Assembly: GCA_014762645.1 (NCBI GenBank)
Contig: JABURP010000049.1
Coordinates: 1-36,448, forward strand
Origin: Crocinitomicaceae bacterium
GTDB lineage: Bacteria > Bacteroidota > Bacteroidia > Flavobacteriales_D > Crocinitomicaceae
Length of the DNA stretch: 36,448 bases
Direction of reading: 5' to 3'
In this document: in pieces, positions 32,632 to 36,448 of the stretch
Numbering within the stretch: position 1 is the stretch's first letter
Layout of the letters: each line of letters opens with the position of its first letter
Program-made: the position numbers and the translations under genes
The notes under the pieces: generated by a model
Seen by the model: only the letters and a program-made list of their open reading frames with translations
Told to the model about the DNA's origin: nothing
Databases searched by the model: none

Positions 32632-34017
32632 ATGAAACAAGTAGTACTTCTTTTAGCCTTGATCACAGGTCTTAACAACTGGGCACAGGCGCCCGGCAAT
32701 GCACTGTCCTTCGACGGTACAGATGACCATGTTACCTCAACTTTACCGACGGTTTTTACCAATATTACGAACAATGACTTTACTATTGAATTTTGGATAA
32801 ACCCTAACGGTAGTACAACACAAAGGGTGATGCACGCCCAACAAAATACCAGTAATTTTGTATCCATTTTATTAAACACATCTAACTCCGTATATTTTTA
32901 CGTTTACGAAGGGGGAAATACACATTCCATTTCATCAGACGCAGCTTTACCTTCTGCATGGACCCACGTGGCATGTGTTTGGGATTCAGGAACACAAGGC
33001 TTAAGCATGTATATTGATGGTGTTCTGCAAACAGGCGCCAATGGTGGAACTTCGTCTAACGCGACAGACGGTTTGTTTTATATTGGTTCCAAAACAGATG
33101 GTTCACAATTACTTAATGCTGAATTGGATGAGTTCAGAATATGGAATATTGCAAGAAAAGAATGCGAAATAAATGTTTCTATGAATTCTGAATTTGATAC
33201 GAACCAGCAGGGTCTGGTAGATTATTACAAATTCAATGAAGGCACAGCAGGAGGAACAAATACAGGAGTAACCTCACTTCCGGATTTTACAAATAACCAT
33301 AACGGTACGCTTGTTAATTTTGCTCTAAGTGGGACAAGCTCTAACTGGATCACATCAGGCGCCAATATTACATTACTCAATGAAAATCCTGCCAACGTAG
33401 CCACGGTATTAAATGAATCAATTTGTGCCGGATCATCTTATAGTTTTGGCGGTTCAAACCTAACATCTGCAGGAGTGTACTACGACACATTAACGTCTGT
33501 TGTTTATAGCTGCGACTCTATCGTTGAATTGAATCTCGCTATAACCACCATTGATAGTACCGTAATTGTTTCGGGCATTACACTAACTGTTCAGGAGAGT
33601 GGAGCAACATATCAGTGGGTAGATTGTGATAACGGAAATGCCCCTGTCGCCGGAGCAACCGGACAATATTTTACACCTACTGCCAATGGAAATTATGCCG
33701 TTGAAGTTACCGTCAATGGGTGCACATCAACCTCAGACTGTTATGTAGTAGCCGGTGTGGGCCTTGAAGATATAAACCCACTGAATGGTGTTCAGGTTTA
33801 TCCCAACCCAACATACGGACTTATCACTATACAGACTGCAAACAATGATCAAAACCTAACTGTTATTGTTCGTTCTGCCAGTGGTGAAGTCATTCATTAC
33901 CTACAACCGTCAAACAAAGAACTCATCACCTTTGAGCTTGAAGGGGAATCAGGCATTTATTTTATCGAATTAATTTCTGATAACGAACGCGCAGTACACA
34001 AGGTGATTAAATATTAA
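32632..34017 (+). CDS. LamG-domain secreted protein with T9SS type A CTD
   Basis: 461 aa. Signal peptide (about 1-18, VVLLLALITGLNNWA). A LamG/concanavalin-like lectin domain (about 20-225) shows NALSFDGTDDHV, FTIEFWINPNG, WTHVACVWDSGTQGLSMYID and AELDEFRIWNIAR. A short linker with ESICAGSSYSFGG (a motif frequent in Bacteroidota surface proteins) comes next, then an Ig-like module (about 310-380: YQWVDCDNG, YFTPTANGNYAVEV, CTSTSDCYVV), also present in the gene at 16190-17407. A type A T9SS CTD closes the protein (VYPNPTYGLITI, SGIYFIELIS, HKVIKY). It is probably a surface adhesin binding sugars; the ligand is not known. It is bounded by terminators on both sides. Confidence 0.9.
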   Translation: MKQVVLLLALITGLNNWAQAPGNALSFDGTDDHVTSTLPTVFTNITNNDFTIEFWINPNGSTTQRVMHAQQNTSNFVSILLNTSNSVYFYVYEGGNTHSISSDAALPSAWTHVACVWDSGTQGLSMYIDGVLQTGANGGTSSNATDGLFYIGSKTDGSQLLNAELDEFRIWNIARKECEINVSMNSEFDTNQQGLVDYYKFNEGTAGGTNTGVTSLPDFTNNHNGTLVNFALSGTSSNWITSGANITLLNENPANVATVLNESICAGSSYSFGGSNLTSAGVYYDTLTSVVYSCDSIVELNLAITTIDSTVIVSGITLTVQESGATYQWVDCDNGNAPVAGATGQYFTPTANGNYAVEVTVNGCTSTSDCYVVAGVGLEDINPLNGVQVYPNPTYGLITIQTANNDQNLTVIVRSASGEVIHYLQPSNKELITFELEGESGIYFIELISDNERAVHKVIKY

Positions 34018-34058
34018 AGGTTATACGCTACATCTTGAATTATATTCAATGCTCTGAC

Positions 34059-34094
34059 TTATTGCCTCAGGATTTCCTGGGGCAATAATTTTTT
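34059..34094 (+). terminator. Rho-independent terminator after the LamG gene
   Basis: TTATTGCCTCAGG (34059-34071) / CCTGGGGCAATAA (34076-34088), one wobble, loop ATTT, then six T. Very strong 13-bp stem. Confidence 0.92.
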
Positions 34095-34210
34095 ATAGAA
34101 AGTCCTTTTTGAGGGTTTTCAACTTCTCATTTTACAGCTGAAAGTTTCCAGACTTATTAAAATACCATTTTTACGGTACTCAATTTCATGGTTTTACCGC
34201 TTTTGAGGTA

Positions 34211-34241
34211 TTGTTCGAATTTTTTTTCACGTCTAGATTTG
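34211..34241 (+). promoter_or_regulatory. Bacteroidota-type promoter for the HmuY-like operon
   Basis: TTG (34211-34213), 20-base spacer, TAGATTTG (34234-34241): an exact match. Predicted transcription start near 34247, about 32 bases before the ATG at 34279. I did not find a convincing Fur box, although iron control would be expected. Confidence 0.6.
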
Positions 34242-34278
34242 CCCTTATTAAGAATCAGTCTAAATAAAAATAAGAACT

Positions 34279-35496
34279 ATGAATACACTATTACCTGGGT
34301 TGTGCTTACTGATTTCATGTATCAGTTATTCACAAATTGAAGACTCAGTAGTCCTGGGAGCGGGCTATACCAATGAATCCTATTACAGTTTAGAAAATGG
34401 AGAAATAGCCAATGTAGATAATAACAATTGGGATCTGGGGTTCGATTTGAGCGGATTTGGTGCAACCATCAAACTAAACCGGAGACAAAGTATTATGTGG
34501 GTATACCCTGGCATAACCTCCGATTGGGCAACACTGGACACAACAGGAATGAATTCCTGGGCAACGTACACCGACACCTACAATTCCTGGGATGAAGGTG
34601 CTTTTAATAATTGTGCCGATACTACAGATGCTTCGGATGTAGGGTGGGGTTTGTATAACTCCGTTACCCACATTATTGAAGGTGAGCGCATATTTGTGAT
34701 GGAATTAAGTAATGGCGATTACAAGAAAATCTATTTTGAACAACTAGCAGCCGGTACTTACTCCTTTAAATACGCCAACTTAGATAATACCGGAGAAGTC
34801 AATGAAACCGTCGTTAAGTCTAATTATCCAGATAAAAATTTCGTTTATTACTCTGTTTTAACTGAGTCTATAGTTGATAGAGAGCCCGTTTCCGCAGTTT
34901 GGGACATGGTCTTTACAAATGTTGTGTTAGAATTAGCTCCGTATTATTTTGGCGGGGTTACCAACGTATTACATAACAAAGGTATAAGCGTTTCAGAAAT
35001 TAGTGGTGTCCCTACTACTAGTGCAACTTATGGCGCTTTTGAAGACCCAATAAACACCATAGGTTCAGATTGGAAGACATTTGATATGGGGCTTATGCAA
35101 TATCAAATAGAAGACTCACTCACCTACTTTGTTCAAACTGCTTCAGGAGATGTGTGGAAACTCTTTTTTACAGGGTTCAACGGTTCAACTGATGGCAAAA
35201 TCTACTTCACCAAAGAAAAAGTGGCCTTCGCTAACGTAGCACAAGAAAACCCAATTGATATGAAACTATACCCAAACCCGGCTAGTCATCTGTGCACTAT
35301 ACAAACAAAGGGAGATCCCATTACATCCATTAAACTGTTCAACATGAACGGCCAATTGGTGTATTCTCAAACTTACAATGCTGAGATGGGGAATATTGAA
35401 ATCCCTACATCCTCCTTTCAGGAAGGGATTTACTTATTAAATGTAGTGAACACCCAAAATGAATTAAGCACCTATAAATTAATTGTAAAACATTAA
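34279..35496 (+). CDS. HmuY-like haem-binding protein with T9SS type A CTD
   Basis: 405 aa. Exported N-terminus MNTLLPGLCLLISCISYSQ; signal peptidase I cleavage after SYS is likely, though a lipobox-like LISC is also present. The central region (about 20-320) has the HmuY layout: NWDLGFDLSG with the following IKLNRRQSIMW, later VWDMVFTNVVLEL, and near the end YFVQTASGDVWKLFFTGFNG then GKIYFTKEKVA. HmuY of Porphyromonas binds haem at the cell surface. The last ~80 residues are a T9SS CTD (KLYPNPASHL, FNMNGQLVYS, EGIYLLNVV, YKLIVKH), which a Porphyromonas HmuY lacks. It starts the operon with the CbiX-like gene (two-base gap). Haem binding is inferred from the family. Confidence 0.75.
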   Translation: MNTLLPGLCLLISCISYSQIEDSVVLGAGYTNESYYSLENGEIANVDNNNWDLGFDLSGFGATIKLNRRQSIMWVYPGITSDWATLDTTGMNSWATYTDTYNSWDEGAFNNCADTTDASDVGWGLYNSVTHIIEGERIFVMELSNGDYKKIYFEQLAAGTYSFKYANLDNTGEVNETVVKSNYPDKNFVYYSVLTESIVDREPVSAVWDMVFTNVVLELAPYYFGGVTNVLHNKGISVSEISGVPTTSATYGAFEDPINTIGSDWKTFDMGLMQYQIEDSLTYFVQTASGDVWKLFFTGFNGSTDGKIYFTKEKVAFANVAQENPIDMKLYPNPASHLCTIQTKGDPITSIKLFNMNGQLVYSQTYNAEMGNIEIPTSSFQEGIYLLNVVNTQNELSTYKLIVKH

Positions 35497-35498
35497 AC

Positions 35499-36431
35499 AT
35501 GAAAAAAGTAAGATCAATCAGCTTATGTTGCCTTTTCGCATTGCTGCTAATAGGATGTAAGTCTGAAGATTCCATTGATGTAACAGAACCATCCGAATCA
35601 AATGAAAAAGTGGGCGTACTGCTGGTCAATCACGGTTCCCATTCTCCAACCTGGCGGCAAATGCTGCTTGATGTTGAAGATAATGTCCGAGAAGAAATAC
35701 TCGCAAATCCAAGAATTACAGAACTTAAAACTGCTTTCATGGAATATAATGAACCATCTATTGCTACGCAAATGAAGTGGTTTGATGAAAATGGATTTAC
35801 AGATGTGATCATTGTTCCCATATTTCTAACGGTGAGTTCACATTATTCGCACGACATTCCTGTAATCGTGGGCTTAAGTTCAGACCCGAAAATTACAGAA
35901 TCATTGGCTGAAGAAGAGATTGAAGTTTACAAATCAAAAGCCAGGGCAACCATTACGCCGCCATTAGATTATACCACCTTGCTCAAGAAAAATGTTGCGC
36001 GCCGTGTAGAGGCTTTAAGTGACGATTCCGACAATGAAGCCGTGTTACTCGTTGCTTATGGAGATGAGCAATATAACCAGCAATGGGAAGAGATGGTGGA
36101 AGAAATTGGCCAATACCTCAAGATAAAAACAGGTCATGAAATGATCGCTTATGCCTGGTGTGGTCACATTGTCGAATACTCTTCTGATCCCACCACAGAG
36201 GGGATAGAAAAATTGTTTGAATTTGAAGACAACGTAATTGTAATCCCTGTTTTGGTTGCCAACGACGAACATTTTCAGGGAGAAATCATTCAGGACGGAG
36301 TGAACGCCGCCTCCAATACGTCACATGTAAAGTATATAAAGGACGCCATATTACCGCATAAAAAATTGGAACAGCGGGTGGTGAAAATTTTGTTTGAAAA
36401 GCTGGAAACAATACGAGTGGCAGATGTATGA
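35499..36431 (+). CDS. CbiX/sirohydrochlorin-chelatase-like protein, exported as a lipoprotein
   Basis: 310 aa. Lipoprotein signal MKKVRSISLCCLFALLLIGC (lipobox LIGC, C20) places it outside the cytoplasm, unlike the cytosolic class II chelatases CbiX/SirB it resembles. The first half (about 36-130) carries both metal/tetrapyrrole His motifs: VLLVNHGSHSP (H45) and FLTVSSHYSHDIP (H115). A second half (about 180-300) has the same fold order but the first motif is VLLVAYGDEQY (Tyr for His) and the second VANDEHFQGEII (H258). The two-domain, one-active-half form resembles long CbiX proteins. With a HmuY-like neighbour, removal or insertion of iron from haem in the periplasm is the likely task. The stop overlaps the next gene's ATG. 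Confidence 0.82.
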   Translation: MKKVRSISLCCLFALLLIGCKSEDSIDVTEPSESNEKVGVLLVNHGSHSPTWRQMLLDVEDNVREEILANPRITELKTAFMEYNEPSIATQMKWFDENGFTDVIIVPIFLTVSSHYSHDIPVIVGLSSDPKITESLAEEEIEVYKSKARATITPPLDYTTLLKKNVARRVEALSDDSDNEAVLLVAYGDEQYNQQWEEMVEEIGQYLKIKTGHEMIAYAWCGHIVEYSSDPTTEGIEKLFEFEDNVIVIPVLVANDEHFQGEIIQDGVNAASNTSHVKYIKDAILPHKKLEQRVVKILFEKLETIRVADV

Positions 36432-36448
36432 AGGTAGGGAATTTTCAC
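36428..36448 (+). CDS. Start of the third gene of the haem-type operon (cut by window edge)
   Basis: ATG at 36428 overlaps the stop of the CbiX-like gene by four bases (ATGA), a classic sign of translational coupling. The seven visible codons read MKVGNFH. Too short to identify; related clusters suggest a TonB-dependent receptor or transporter, but the sequence does not show it. Confidence 0.4.

Overview
The window looks like chromosomal DNA of a Bacteroidota bacterium, most likely a marine or aquatic member of Flavobacteriales. The evidence is the AT-rich sequence, several proteins with type IX secretion system (T9SS) type A or type B C-terminal sorting domains, SprB repeats, a SprE/PorW-like gliding/T9SS protein at the left edge, and promoters of the Bacteroidota form TTG-N20-TAnnTTTG. 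I see no rRNA, tRNA, CRISPR array, prophage or intact insertion sequence.

Layout. (1) 1-2960: the 3' end of a SprE/PorW-like TPR gene, a SpoIIE/PP2C-type phosphatase, and a convergent small lipoprotein. (2) 3072-9517, minus strand: a tightly packed operon SpoIIM-like fusion > DUF4129 > DUF4350 > MoxR ATPase > DUF58, a classic but poorly understood envelope module. (3) 9767-18525: mostly secreted proteins. These are a small CTD-like protein, a 1325-residue S8 protease with GEVED, seven SprB repeats and a T9SS CTD, a tandem pair of paralogous secreted proteins, a minus-strand SprB/CTD protein and a cysteine-tagged lipoprotein. (4) 18531-23007: a vWA protein, an SDR oxidoreductase, xseA-xseB (exodeoxyribonuclease VII) and a small membrane protein. 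(5) 23023-26515, minus strand: a CBM-like secreted protein, an SBBP beta-propeller protein with a T9SS type B domain, and a NUDIX hydrolase. (6) 26596-32420: a GH16 glycosidase, a membrane-anchored TPR/LuxR-type regulator, and a compact three-gene lipoprotein operon (unknown, PEBP/YbhB-like, YHYH). (7) 32632-36448: a LamG T9SS protein, then an apparent haem-acquisition operon of a HmuY-like protein carrying a T9SS CTD, a CbiX-like chelatase that is a lipoprotein, and a third gene starting in an ATGA overlap and cut by the window edge.

How it fits together. Much of the coding capacity is cell-surface or secreted. The most promising candidates for an undescribed system are the HmuY-CTD/CbiX lipoprotein operon, which suggests haem capture at the surface followed by metal removal outside the cytoplasm, and a family of four proteins that carry the same three-cysteine tag (C-x4-C...C) directly after a lipobox. 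One of the four has the lipobox and tag in mid-protein, behind a separate membrane module. All functional statements are read from sequence motifs; no database search was run.
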